A stretch of 6,145 nt of DNA from an uncultured Solirubrobacter sp. (GCA_937871635.1 CALMNS010000138.1:1-6145), one strand, 5' to 3'; shown: positions 1-6,145, counted from the stretch's first letter. Notes: generated by a model from the sequence alone, not told the origin. Program-made: numbers and translations.

Positions 1-71
1 GTCGAGGCTCTGGATCCCGGGGCAGTAGCCGGCGCGGGAGCCGGGCGGGCGGCTGCCGCCGCCTGCACCGC
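1..71. other. Upstream flank with no gene recognised
   Basis: This GC-rich stretch precedes the hppA leader. The forward frames close with TAG at 26-28, 72-74 and 136-138. An upstream gene could therefore end here, for example at 26-28, but too few codons are visible to recognise one. The remaining sequence reads as low-complexity Arg/Gly/Ala in every frame. No tRNA or other RNA fold is evident. Confidence 0.4.
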
Positions 72-77
72 TAGAGT
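72..77 (+). promoter_or_regulatory. Possible -10 box for hppA
   Basis: TAGAGT fits the TANNNT consensus of actinobacterial sigma-70-type -10 elements and is one of the few AT-containing patches in the leader. No convincing -35 hexamer lies 16-18 bases upstream (that region is GCGGCT-like). If used, transcription would start near 83-86, just before the hairpin at 89-111, giving a leader of roughly 90 bases before the hppA start. The call rests on the hexamer alone. Confidence 0.3.
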
Positions 78-88
78 GCGCGCCGCTC

Positions 89-111
89 GCGGCTGGCCTC
101 TGGCCAGCCGC
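89..111 (+). other. Perfect 10-bp hairpin in the hppA leader
   Basis: GCGGCTGGCC (89-98) pairs without mismatch with GGCCAGCCGC (102-111) around a TCT loop. It is not followed by a T run (TGTGCGCG follows), so it is not a classic intrinsic terminator. It could be the terminator of an unseen upstream gene, a stabilising 5' end structure of the hppA message, or an operator for a dimeric protein. The sequence does not decide between these. Confidence 0.55.
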
Positions 112-164
112 TGTGCGCGTGGCGCTCGTCGCCTTTAGCGCTCGATCCCTGCACAGACGATCCT

Positions 165-170
165 GGAGGA
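165..170 (+). promoter_or_regulatory. Shine-Dalgarno site deciding the hppA TTG start
   Basis: GGAGGA ends three bases before the TTG at 174. No ATG, GTG or TTG occurs in this frame between the in-frame TAG at 72-74 and position 174, so TTG is the first possible start. The spacing is slightly short but acceptable. The next in-frame candidate, GTG at 201, would remove conserved N-terminal residues and lacks such a site. Confidence 0.75.
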
Positions 171-173
171 TCC

Positions 174-2225
174 TTGACCGAGTTCCTGACCGACTACGGG
201 GTGATCGTCGCGCTGGTCTGCGCGCTCGCCGCCGTGGCCTACGGGGCGCTGACATCGAGGGCGCTGCTCGCCCTCTCGCCCGGCAACGAGACGATGCGCG
301 GGATCTCGCTCGCCATCCAGGAGGGCGCCTCGGCGTACCTCAACCGCCAGTACCGCGTCATCGCCATGGTCGGCGTGGTGGTCTTCATCGCGCTCATCCC
401 GCTGCAGGGGAACATCGAGGTGGCCATCGGCTTCCTGATCGGCGCGCTCGCCTCCGCGGCGGCCGGCTACATCGGCATGAACGTCTCCGTGCGCTCCAAC
501 GCGCGGGTCGCCGAGGCGGCCCGCGGCGGCATCGGCCCGGCGCTCGACGTCGCCTTCCGCGGCGGCGCGGTCACCGGCATGCTGGTGGTCGGCCTCGCGC
601 TGCTCGGCGTCGCGGGCTACTACGGGATCCTCACCGCGATCTTCGACGTGGACGACAAGGACGCCGTGGACGCGCTCGTCGGCCTCGGCTTCGGCGGCTC
701 GCTGATCTCCGTCTTCGCCCGCCTGGGCGGCGGCATCTTCACCAAGGGCGCCGACGTGGGCGCGGACATCGTCGGCAAGATCGAGGCCGGCATCCCGGAG
801 GACGATCCCCGCAACCCGGCGGTCATCGCCGACAACGTGGGCGACAACGTGGGCGACTGCGCCGGCATGGCGGCCGACCTGTTCGAGACCTACGCGGTCA
901 CCGCCGTCGCCGTGATGCTCCTCGGGATCCTGACCTTCCCGGAGAACGGCTCGGCCGTCGTGCTCTTCCCGCTCGTGCTGGGCGGCGTCTCGATCATCGC
1001 CTCGATCATCGGGACCTTCGCGGTCAAGTCGCGGTCGGGCAACGTCGAGCGCGCGCTCTACCAGGGGCTGATCCTCTCGGGCGTCCTGGCGGCCATCGCG
1101 TTCTACCCGATCACCCAGTGGATGATGGACGACCTCGCGGGCGGCGGCGCGCCGTCGGTGGGCGACATCTACCTCTGCGCCCTGATCGGCCTCGCGGTCA
1201 CCGCCCTGCTGTTCGTCATCACGGACTACTACACGTCCACGCGGTTCGCCCCCGTCAAGCGGACGGCGGCGGCCTCGGAGACCGGGCACGCGACGAACGT
1301 CATCACCGGCCTCGCCCAGGGGCTGCAGGCCACGGCGCTGCCCGCCCTGGTCATCGTGCTCGGCATCTTCGCGGCCGACGAGCTCGCGGGGATCTACGGC
1401 ATCGGCGTCGCGGTCATGGCCCAGCTCTCGCTGACCGGCCTGATCGTCGCCCTCGACGCCTTCGGGCCGATCACGGACAACGCCGGCGGCATCGCCGAGA
1501 TGGCCGACATGCCCGAGGACGTCCGCAACGTGACCGATCCGCTCGACGCGGTCGGCAACACGACCAAGGCCGTCACCAAGGGCTACGCGATCGGCTCGGC
1601 CGCCCTGGCCGCGCTCGTGCTCTTCGCGGCGTTCAAGATCGAGCTGCAGGACGAGCTCGGGGTGCGGAGCTTCAACTTCGCGCTCGACGACCCGGAGGTG
1701 CTCATCGGCCTCCTGATCGGCGGCATGATGGTCTGCCTGTTCGCCGCGCTCTCCATGGAGGCCGTCTCCCGCGCCGGCGGCGCGGTGGTCGAGGAGGTCC
1801 GCCGGCAGTTCCGCGAGAAGCCGGGGATCATGAACGGCACGGAGAAGCCCGAGTACGGCCAGTGCGTCGACATCGTGACCAAGTCGGCGCAGCGCGAGAT
1901 GATCGTGCCGTCGCTGATCCCGATCATCATCCCGGTGATCGTCGGCGTCCTCTCGGTGCGGGCGCTCGGCGGGCTGCTGATCGGCGTGATCATCGTCGGG
2001 CTGTTCTTCGCGGTCCTCATGACCGCCGGCGGCGGCGCGTGGGACAACGCCAAGAAGCTCATCGAGGACGGCGCCCACGGCGGCAAGGGCACCCTCGCCC
2101 ACGAGGCGTCGATCACCGGCGACACCGTCGGCGACCCGTTCAAGGACACCGCGGGGCCGGCGATCAACCCGATGATCAAGGTGGCGAACATCGTCGCCCT
2201 GCTCATCATCCCGCTCATCGCGTAG
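174..2225 (+). CDS. hppA: K+-independent proton-translocating membrane pyrophosphatase
   Basis: This integral membrane enzyme hydrolyses cytoplasmic pyrophosphate and pumps H+ across the membrane. At 683 residues it is full length for bacterial members, and about 16 hydrophobic helices are expected. The PPi/Mg2+ site is intact: DVGADIVGKIE at 194-204, DNVGDNVGDCAGMAADLFE at 220-238, FGPITDNAGGIAE at 430-442 and GDTVGDPFKDTAGPAINPM at 649-667. In GNTTKAVTKG (461-470), Lys465 and Thr468 occupy the positions that are Ala and Gly/Ala in K+-stimulated enzymes. By family knowledge this marks the K+-independent class, which pumps H+ rather than Na+. Translation starts at TTG with GGAGGA just upstream. 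The gene appears monocistronic, with a strong hairpin following the TAG stop. The likely role is salvaging biosynthetic PPi to energise the membrane. No motif is damaged. Confidence 0.97.
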   Translation: MTEFLTDYGVIVALVCALAAVAYGALTSRALLALSPGNETMRGISLAIQEGASAYLNRQYRVIAMVGVVVFIALIPLQGNIEVAIGFLIGALASAAAGYIGMNVSVRSNARVAEAARGGIGPALDVAFRGGAVTGMLVVGLALLGVAGYYGILTAIFDVDDKDAVDALVGLGFGGSLISVFARLGGGIFTKGADVGADIVGKIEAGIPEDDPRNPAVIADNVGDNVGDCAGMAADLFETYAVTAVAVMLLGILTFPENGSAVVLFPLVLGGVSIIASIIGTFAVKSRSGNVERALYQGLILSGVLAAIAFYPITQWMMDDLAGGGAPSVGDIYLCALIGLAVTALLFVITDYYTSTRFAPVKRTAAASETGHATNVITGLAQGLQATALPALVIVLGIFAADELAGIYGIGVAVMAQLSLTGLIVALDAFGPITDNAGGIAEMADMPEDVRNVTDPLDAVGNTTKAVTKGYAIGSAALAALVLFAAFKIELQDELGVRSFNFALDDPEVLIGLLIGGMMVCLFAALSMEAVSRAGGAVVEEVRRQFREKPGIMNGTEKPEYGQCVDIVTKSAQREMIVPSLIPIIIPVIVGVLSVRALGGLLIGVIIVGLFFAVLMTAGGGAWDNAKKLIEDGAHGGKGTLAHEASITGDTVGDPFKDTAGPAINPMIKVANIVALLIIPLIA

Positions 2226-2258
2226 GGCACCGCCCCGCCGCGCGCGTTTCGCAGCTCG

Positions 2259-2284
2259 AGAGGCCGCCCCGCTGGGCGGCCTCT
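2259..2284 (+). terminator. Intrinsic-type terminator after hppA
   Basis: An 11-bp perfect inverted repeat, AGAGGCCGCCC (2259-2269) and GGGCGGCCTCT (2274-2284), closes a four-base CGCT loop. It lies 33 bases after the hppA stop. The downstream tract is TGCGTTGTG, only mildly T-rich, as is common for terminators in high-GC actinobacteria. It separates hppA from the permease cassette, although some read-through is possible. Confidence 0.8.
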
Positions 2285-2327
2285 TGCGTTGTGTCGCGTG
2301 GGTGAGGGCGGCGGGTCCTTCCCGGCC

Positions 2328-2333
2328 TATCCT
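2328..2333 (+). promoter_or_regulatory. Possible -10 box of the permease cassette
   Basis: TATCCT matches TANNNT and sits between the hppA terminator and the permease ATG at 2345, leaving 11 bases to the ATG. Transcription would begin around 2340-2345, so the message would have almost no leader. This fits the absence of any purine-rich Shine-Dalgarno site before the ATG (2320-2344 is pyrimidine-rich). No -35 element is apparent. Confidence 0.35.
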
Positions 2334-2344
2334 CCCCGCTGCAC

Positions 2345-4258
2345 ATGGCGCAACGCAGGCTTCCCGGGCTCGAGCGGGTCCTGGGCACGAACGCCCTCTT
2401 CTCCACCGCGTACGGGAACGTCGGCTCGTCGATCTACTACGCGCTGGGGCTCGTCGCCAGCTACGCGCTCGGGCTCACGCCGCTCGTGTTCATCATCACG
2501 GGCGCGCTGTTCTACTGCACCGCGACGACGTACGCCGAGGCGACGGCGATGTACCCGGAGGCCGGGGGCTCGTCGCTCTTCGCGCGCCGCGCCTTCAACG
2601 AGCTCTGGTCGTTCTTCACGGCGTGGGCGCAGATGCTCAACTACACGATCACGATCGCCATCTCGGCGTTCTTCGCCGCCCACTACGCGGGTGGGGTCTC
2701 GTTCGAGTACTTCTCCACCTCGCCCGGGGACGTCGTGTTCGGCATCGGGCTCGTGATCCTGCTTGCGCTGGTCAACGTCCGCGGGGTCAAGGACGCCGTG
2801 AGCGTCAACGTCGTGCTCGCGGCGATCGACTTCCTCTCGCAGCTCGCGATCGTCCTGGTCGGGTTTATCCTCGTCCTCAGCCCCGACACGCTGCTGCGCA
2901 ACCTCGACTTCGTGGGCACCGCGCCGCGCTGGACGGACCTGCTGATCGCCATCCCGCTCGGGACGGTCGCCTACACGGGGATCGAGACGATCTCCAACAT
3001 GGCCGGCGAGGCCAAGGACCCCGACCGGACCATCGCCGCGTCGATCAAGCGGGTCATGGTCGCGGTCTTCGCCATCTACTTCACCCTCCCGCTCGTGGCC
3101 CTCTCCGCGCTGCCCGTGCGGTGCGACGGCCCGGGCGGGACGGGCTGCTCGACGCTCCTGGGGCGTCCGCCCGAGGAGGGTGGCTTCGCCTCGGACCCGA
3201 TCGTCGGCATCGTGAAGAACATGGACCTGGGCGCCGCGCAGGGCGCGGCCGAGATCTACGTCGGGGTGCTCGCGGTGACGATCCTGATCGCGGCGACGAA
3301 CGCCGGCGTGCTCGGGGTCTCGCGCCTGACCTACTCCATGGGCATCCATCGCCAGATGCCCGACTCGATGCGGCGCCTGCACCCTCGCTACCGCACGCCG
3401 TACATCGGGATCCTCGTCTTCTCGCTGATCGCCTGCGTGACGCTCCTGCCCGGGCAGGCGGACTTCCTGGGGTCGATCTACGCCTTCGGGGCCATGCTGT
3501 CGTTCTCGATGGCCCACCTGGCCCTGATCCGGCTGCGCTTCTCAGAGCCCGGGCATCGCCGGCCCTACCGCAGCCCGGGCCGGCTCACGGTCCGTGGCGT
3601 CGTGGTCCCGCCCCTGGCGGTGATCGGCCTGGCCGGCACCGCGCTCTCCTTCGTCGCGATCAGCGCGCTGAACCCCGCCGTGGCGGCGACCGGCACCGGC
3701 TGGCTCGTGATCGGGATGGTCGTCTACGTGGTCTACCGCCGGCGCCAGGGGCTCGACCTCGTCTCCACCCACAAGGTGGCCATCCCCGAGCCGGTGGTCG
3801 ACCACGAGGCGGAGTACGACTCCGTGCTCGTCTACGTCGGCGAGGACGGCTTCGATCCCCAGGTGATGGCCACTGCCCAGCGCCTGGCCGCCCGGAAGCG
3901 CCGCGGCATCCACGTCCTGGTGACCATCACGGTGCCCAACGCCCTCGAGCTCGGCGCCCAGCTGCCCGACGAGGAGGCCGCGGCGCGGTCCGTCATAGAG
4001 CAGGCCCGGATCCTCGGCGGGCGTCGCGTCACCGGCCACTACGAGAAGGTGCGGATCGGACAGGCGGGCCGGCGGATCATCGAGGAGGCCATCGACATGC
4101 GGGCCGCCGCGGTGGTCCTCCCGCTGCCCCGCAGGGTCGGCGGCTCCTCGCTGTTCGGCAAGACGCTCGAGACCGTCCTCGCCGAGCGTCCGTGCCGGGT
4201 CATCATCGAGTCGCCCAGCGCGCCGGTGCGTCCCAAGCCCGTCCCGGTGGGGGTCTGA
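2345..4258 (+). CDS. APC-superfamily amino acid permease with C-terminal UspA domain
   Basis: This 637-residue protein has an N-terminal transporter of about 12 helices (roughly residues 15-465) and a cytoplasmic universal-stress-protein domain (about 488-622). The substrate-site signatures of the APC fold are present: GNVGSS at 24-29 in TM1, and AYTGIE (209-214) leading into AGEAKDP (220-226) around TM6. FNELWSF (84-90) opens TM3, and HRQMP (335-339) lies after TM8. A TM7-TM8 loop carries Cys260 and Cys268, a possible extracytoplasmic disulfide. The UspA part ends with LFGKTLETVLAERPCRVII but has LPLPRR (592-597) where ATP-binding members have the glycine-rich GxxG. Nucleotide binding is therefore doubtful. 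ATG 2345 is the first start after an in-frame TGA at 2303. The substrate (amino acid, polyamine or similar) cannot be read from the sequence. It is paralogous to the permease at 4431 and heads its cassette. Confidence 0.93.
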   Translation: MAQRRLPGLERVLGTNALFSTAYGNVGSSIYYALGLVASYALGLTPLVFIITGALFYCTATTYAEATAMYPEAGGSSLFARRAFNELWSFFTAWAQMLNYTITIAISAFFAAHYAGGVSFEYFSTSPGDVVFGIGLVILLALVNVRGVKDAVSVNVVLAAIDFLSQLAIVLVGFILVLSPDTLLRNLDFVGTAPRWTDLLIAIPLGTVAYTGIETISNMAGEAKDPDRTIAASIKRVMVAVFAIYFTLPLVALSALPVRCDGPGGTGCSTLLGRPPEEGGFASDPIVGIVKNMDLGAAQGAAEIYVGVLAVTILIAATNAGVLGVSRLTYSMGIHRQMPDSMRRLHPRYRTPYIGILVFSLIACVTLLPGQADFLGSIYAFGAMLSFSMAHLALIRLRFSEPGHRRPYRSPGRLTVRGVVVPPLAVIGLAGTALSFVAISALNPAVAATGTGWLVIGMVVYVVYRRRQGLDLVSTHKVAIPEPVVDHEAEYDSVLVYVGEDGFDPQVMATAQRLAARKRRGIHVLVTITVPNALELGAQLPDEEAAARSVIEQARILGGRRVTGHYEKVRIGQAGRRIIEEAIDMRAAAVVLPLPRRVGGSSLFGKTLETVLAERPCRVIIESPSAPVRPKPVPVGV

Positions 4259-4262
4259 GGAG
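4257..4262 (+). promoter_or_regulatory. Shine-Dalgarno-like GAGGAG overlapping the permease stop
   Basis: GAGGAG overlaps the TGA stop of the first permease and ends one base before the GTG at 4264. This is closer than usual; the GAGG part leaves three bases. A ribosome ending the permease would sit on it, which favours termination-reinitiation. A G-rich patch at 4247-4253 could serve instead. Confidence 0.45.
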
Positions 4263-4263
4263 C

Positions 4264-4434
4264 GTGCGGGCCGCCTCGACCGCGCTGCTGTCCGTGCTGA
4301 TGATCCTCCTTGGCCTGACCATGCTCGTCACCACGCTGGCCCGCGGCGGCGGCCCGTTCGCCGCCGGCGTGGTCTTCGGCCTCCTGTTCTGCCTCGCCGG
4401 CGGCGCGCGGCTGTACCTGGAGCGCGCGCGATGA
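4264..4434 (+). CDS. Small two-helix membrane protein of unknown function
   Basis: A GTG start gives 56 residues. Two hydrophobic stretches, about 6-25 and 33-50, flank a short LARGGGPF turn (26-33). The tail RLYLERAR is basic, so by the positive-inside rule both termini are probably cytoplasmic. I recognise no named family. It begins 5 bases after the upstream permease stop, and its TGA overlaps the ATG of the downstream permease (ATGA). It is therefore very likely co-translated with both and could be an accessory or assembly subunit; that role is inference from position only. Alternative in-frame starts are GTG 4294 and ATG 4300, but either would cut into the first helix and neither has a ribosome site. 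Coding is supported by the open frame, the clean hydrophobic pattern and the tight junctions at both ends. Confidence 0.78.
   Translation: MRAASTALLSVLMILLGLTMLVTTLARGGGPFAAGVVFGLLFCLAGGARLYLERAR
4419..4422 (+). promoter_or_regulatory. Ribosome binding site of the second permease
   Basis: GGAG lies inside the end of the small membrane protein gene, eight bases before ATG 4431. The good spacing, together with the ATGA overlap, supports this start and translational coupling. Confidence 0.7.
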
Positions 4435-6145
4435 GGACGCCGGGAGCCGCGGCCGCCTCGGCCGCCGCCCGGCTCGACCCGCCGGAGGGTCTGCGCCGGG
4501 GTCTGGGCTCGCCGGCCCTGTTCGGGATCGTGCAGGGCTTCACGGCGGCCACCATCTACTTCGGCCTCGGCCTGATCGCCGACGCGGCCCGCGGCTACGC
4601 CTGGCTCGTGCTGCTCGCCGCGGCGGGGTTCTTCGTCCTCCTCGTCCTCTCCTACGTCGAGGGTGCGTCGCTGCACCAGGAGCGCGGCGGGGCGACGGTC
4701 ATCGCCCGCTACGGCTTCAACGAGCTGTGGAGCTTCGTGGCGGGCTGGGCGATCATGCTCGACTACGTCATCCTCATCGCGCTGACCGCCTTCGCGGTGA
4801 CGGACTACGTCGGCGTGGTCTGGGAGCCGCTCGGAGGCGGCGCGCTCGAGCTGGCGCTCGCGGCCGCGGTCATCCTGGCCGTCGCGTGGGCGAACCTGCG
4901 CGGCATCCCGCCCCAGCGCTTCGACCGGGCGGCGCTCGTGGTGCTCGCGGACCTGGCGCTGCAGCTCGTCATCGTGGGGCTCGGCCTGGTCCTGCTCTTC
5001 TCGAGCACGGCGCTGACCGATCCCGTCTCCCTCGGTGGTCAACCCGGCCCGGTGGACCTGCTGTTCGCCTTCACCCTCGCGGTGGTCGCCTTCGCGGGGA
5101 TCGACGCCTCCTCCGGGCTGGCGGGGGAGATCGCCGTCTCCCGCCGGGGACTCAAGCGGCTCGTGTCCCTGCGGCTGCTCACGGCGACCGTCCCGTACTT
5201 CGGGATCGGGCTCGTCGCGGTGAGCGCCCTCCCGCTGGAGGGCGACCTGCGCGCGGGCCCCGACGACCTCATCGAGGCGCCGATGCTCGGAGTGGTGGCG
5301 GCCTTCGAGCAGCCCTGGCTGGCCGAGCCGCTGCGCTACCTCGTCGCCGCCTCGGCGGTGGCCATCCTCGTCATCGCCTGCAACGCGGCGATGCTCGGCC
5401 TCTCGCGGCTGGGCTACTCGCTCGCGCTGAACCGCCAGGTCCCGTCCGCGCTCGGGCGCCTGCACGCGCGCCACTCGACGCCCGTGGTGATCATCGGCGC
5501 GGGCACGGTGCTGGCCCTCGGTCTCGCCGCGACGGGCGACGTCGAGTTCATGGCCGGGATCTACGCGTTCGGCGCGACCCTGACCTTCACGCTCGTGCAC
5601 CTCTCGATCTGCTCGCTGCGCTACCGCGAGCCCGACCGCGACCGGCCCTACGCCATGCCGGGCGGCGTCCGGATCGGGAGCGGCGTGCTGCCGCTGCCGG
5701 CGGTGCTCGGCGCCCTGCTCTCCGGCGGGTCCTTCCTCGCCGTGATGGTGCTCCACTCCGGCGCCCGCTGGGTCGGGATCGCGTGGATGGGCGTGGGGGT
5801 CTCCCTCTACGTGACCTACCGGCGCGCGAACGGCAAGCCGGTGTTCAAGCGGGTGACGATCCCCGAGCGGGCACTCACCCGGGTCAAGGCCCCCGAGGCG
5901 GAGTACGGCTCGATCCTCGTCCCCGTGCTGGGGACCCCGCTCGACGACGACATCATGCAGACCGCGGGCCGGCTCGCGGCCCCCGAGCGCGCCGACGAGG
6001 GCGAGGGCGGCGCGATGATCGAGGCGCTCTGGGTCTTCGAGGTCCCGATGGCCCTGCCGATCGACGCCCGGGTGCCGGACGCCGAGCTGCGCCGCGCCCG
6101 CGCCGCGCTCGCCCGGGCCAAGGCGGTGGGGGAGGAGTACCAGGG
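4431..6145 (+). CDS. Second APC-superfamily permease with UspA domain, 3' end outside window
   Basis: The frame is open from ATG 4431 to the window end, 571 residues with no stop seen. About 12 helices span residues 27-463, and a UspA-type domain begins near 490 (EYGSILVPV) and is cut by the window edge. It is clearly paralogous to the permease at 2345: both share FNELWSF (96-102 here), NRQ-P (334-338), IYAFGA (377-382), a REP...RPY segment (399-407) and the linker into UspA. It differs at the substrate site: TM1 reads GFTAAT (36-41) instead of GNVGSS, and TM6 reads FAGIDASSGLAGE (221-233) with Asp225 for the usual Glu and without the following K-P. The TM7-TM8 loop is shorter and has no cysteines. 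The Ala-rich N-terminal extension is about 12 residues longer. The UspA domain contains an acidic stretch (ADEGEGG, 521-527). The substrate is unknown; a divergent specificity or a sensor-like role is possible. Confidence 0.9.
   Translation, partial: MRTPGAAAASAAARLDPPEGLRRGLGSPALFGIVQGFTAATIYFGLGLIADAARGYAWLVLLAAAGFFVLLVLSYVEGASLHQERGGATVIARYGFNELWSFVAGWAIMLDYVILIALTAFAVTDYVGVVWEPLGGGALELALAAAVILAVAWANLRGIPPQRFDRAALVVLADLALQLVIVGLGLVLLFSSTALTDPVSLGGQPGPVDLLFAFTLAVVAFAGIDASSGLAGEIAVSRRGLKRLVSLRLLTATVPYFGIGLVAVSALPLEGDLRAGPDDLIEAPMLGVVAAFEQPWLAEPLRYLVAASAVAILVIACNAAMLGLSRLGYSLALNRQVPSALGRLHARHSTPVVIIGAGTVLALGLAATGDVEFMAGIYAFGATLTFTLVHLSICSLRYREPDRDRPYAMPGGVRIGSGVLPLPAVLGALLSGGSFLAVMVLHSGARWVGIAWMGVGVSLYVTYRRANGKPVFKRVTIPERALTRVKAPEAEYGSILVPVLGTPLDDDIMQTAGRLAAPERADEGEGGAMIEALWVFEVPMALPIDARVPDAELRRARAALARAKAVGEEYQ

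Noticed and set aside
12..173. GGATCC palindromes at 12-17 and 168-173
   Set aside because: Two six-base palindromes are expected by chance in this composition. The second simply overlaps the ribosome binding site.
831..854. Tandem 12-base repeat GACAACGTGGGC
   Set aside because: It encodes the DNVGDNVGD catalytic motif of the pyrophosphatase, so the repetition reflects protein conservation rather than a DNA element.
135..2102. A 655-codon open frame on the minus strand opposite hppA
   Set aside because: It is rich in Asp, Arg, Glu and His with no recognisable domain, as expected for the shadow of a high-GC gene with strong third-position bias. The + strand frame is an unmistakable pyrophosphatase.
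113..2305. A 730-codon + strand frame overlapping all of hppA
   Set aside because: The translation is almost entirely Arg, Gly, Asp and His, with no domain or hydrophobic pattern. It is an out-of-frame reading of hppA and its flanks.
2284..4263. Long + strand frame through the first permease, in the same phase as the small membrane protein
   Set aside because: Before 4264 it is an Arg/Pro/Gly-rich shadow of the permease. Only the last 57 codons (4264-4434) look like real protein, so the small gene is called from its own GTG.
4203..5756. A 517-codon minus-strand frame opposite the second permease
   Set aside because: It is a charged, His- and Arg-rich translation with no motif, opposite a frame carrying clear APC permease signatures. 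It is a GC-bias shadow.
1..6145. CRISPR arrays, insertion sequences, tRNA or rRNA genes, or phage genes
   Set aside because: No spaced repeats, terminal inverted repeats with a transposase, or structural RNA signatures were seen. Base composition is uniform across the window, with no sign of recent transfer.

Overview
The window is very GC-rich, with nearly every third codon position G or C. It carries four genes, all on the + strand and tightly packed. The codon use, the TTG and GTG starts and the style of the permeases suggest a high-GC actinobacterium. Thermoleophilia/Solirubrobacterales-like is my best guess, but this is inference; nothing in the window fixes the taxon.

Region 1 (1-2284) is a single-gene unit. 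A leader of about 170 bases holds a possible -10 box, a perfect 10-bp hairpin and a clear Shine-Dalgarno site. It is followed by hppA, a 683-residue membrane-bound pyrophosphatase. Its motif residues (Lys465, Thr468) mark it as the K+-independent, proton-pumping type. A strong 11-bp terminator hairpin with a weak T tract lies 33 bases after its stop codon.

Region 2 (2328-6145) is a compact cassette of three overlapping or nearly abutting genes: (a) a 637-residue APC-superfamily permease fused to a C-terminal UspA domain; (b) a 56-residue protein predicted to have two membrane helices, starting 5 bases after the permease stop; (c) a second, paralogous APC-UspA permease whose ATG overlaps the stop of (b) as ATGA and which runs off the window end inside its UspA domain. 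The spacing implies one transcript with translational coupling. A possible -10 box just before (a), and the lack of a Shine-Dalgarno site there, suggest a leaderless or nearly leaderless message.

Taken together, the pyrophosphatase would build a proton gradient from PPi. The two permeases would move amino acids or other organic cations/amines, possibly driven by that gradient, with their UspA domains as cytoplasmic sensory or regulatory modules. The link between regions 1 and 2 is only adjacency, since a terminator separates them. The most interesting part is the paralogous permease pair with a tiny membrane protein between them. The second permease has altered residues in both substrate-site helices (TM1 and TM6), which suggests specialised or regulatory roles rather than simple duplication.
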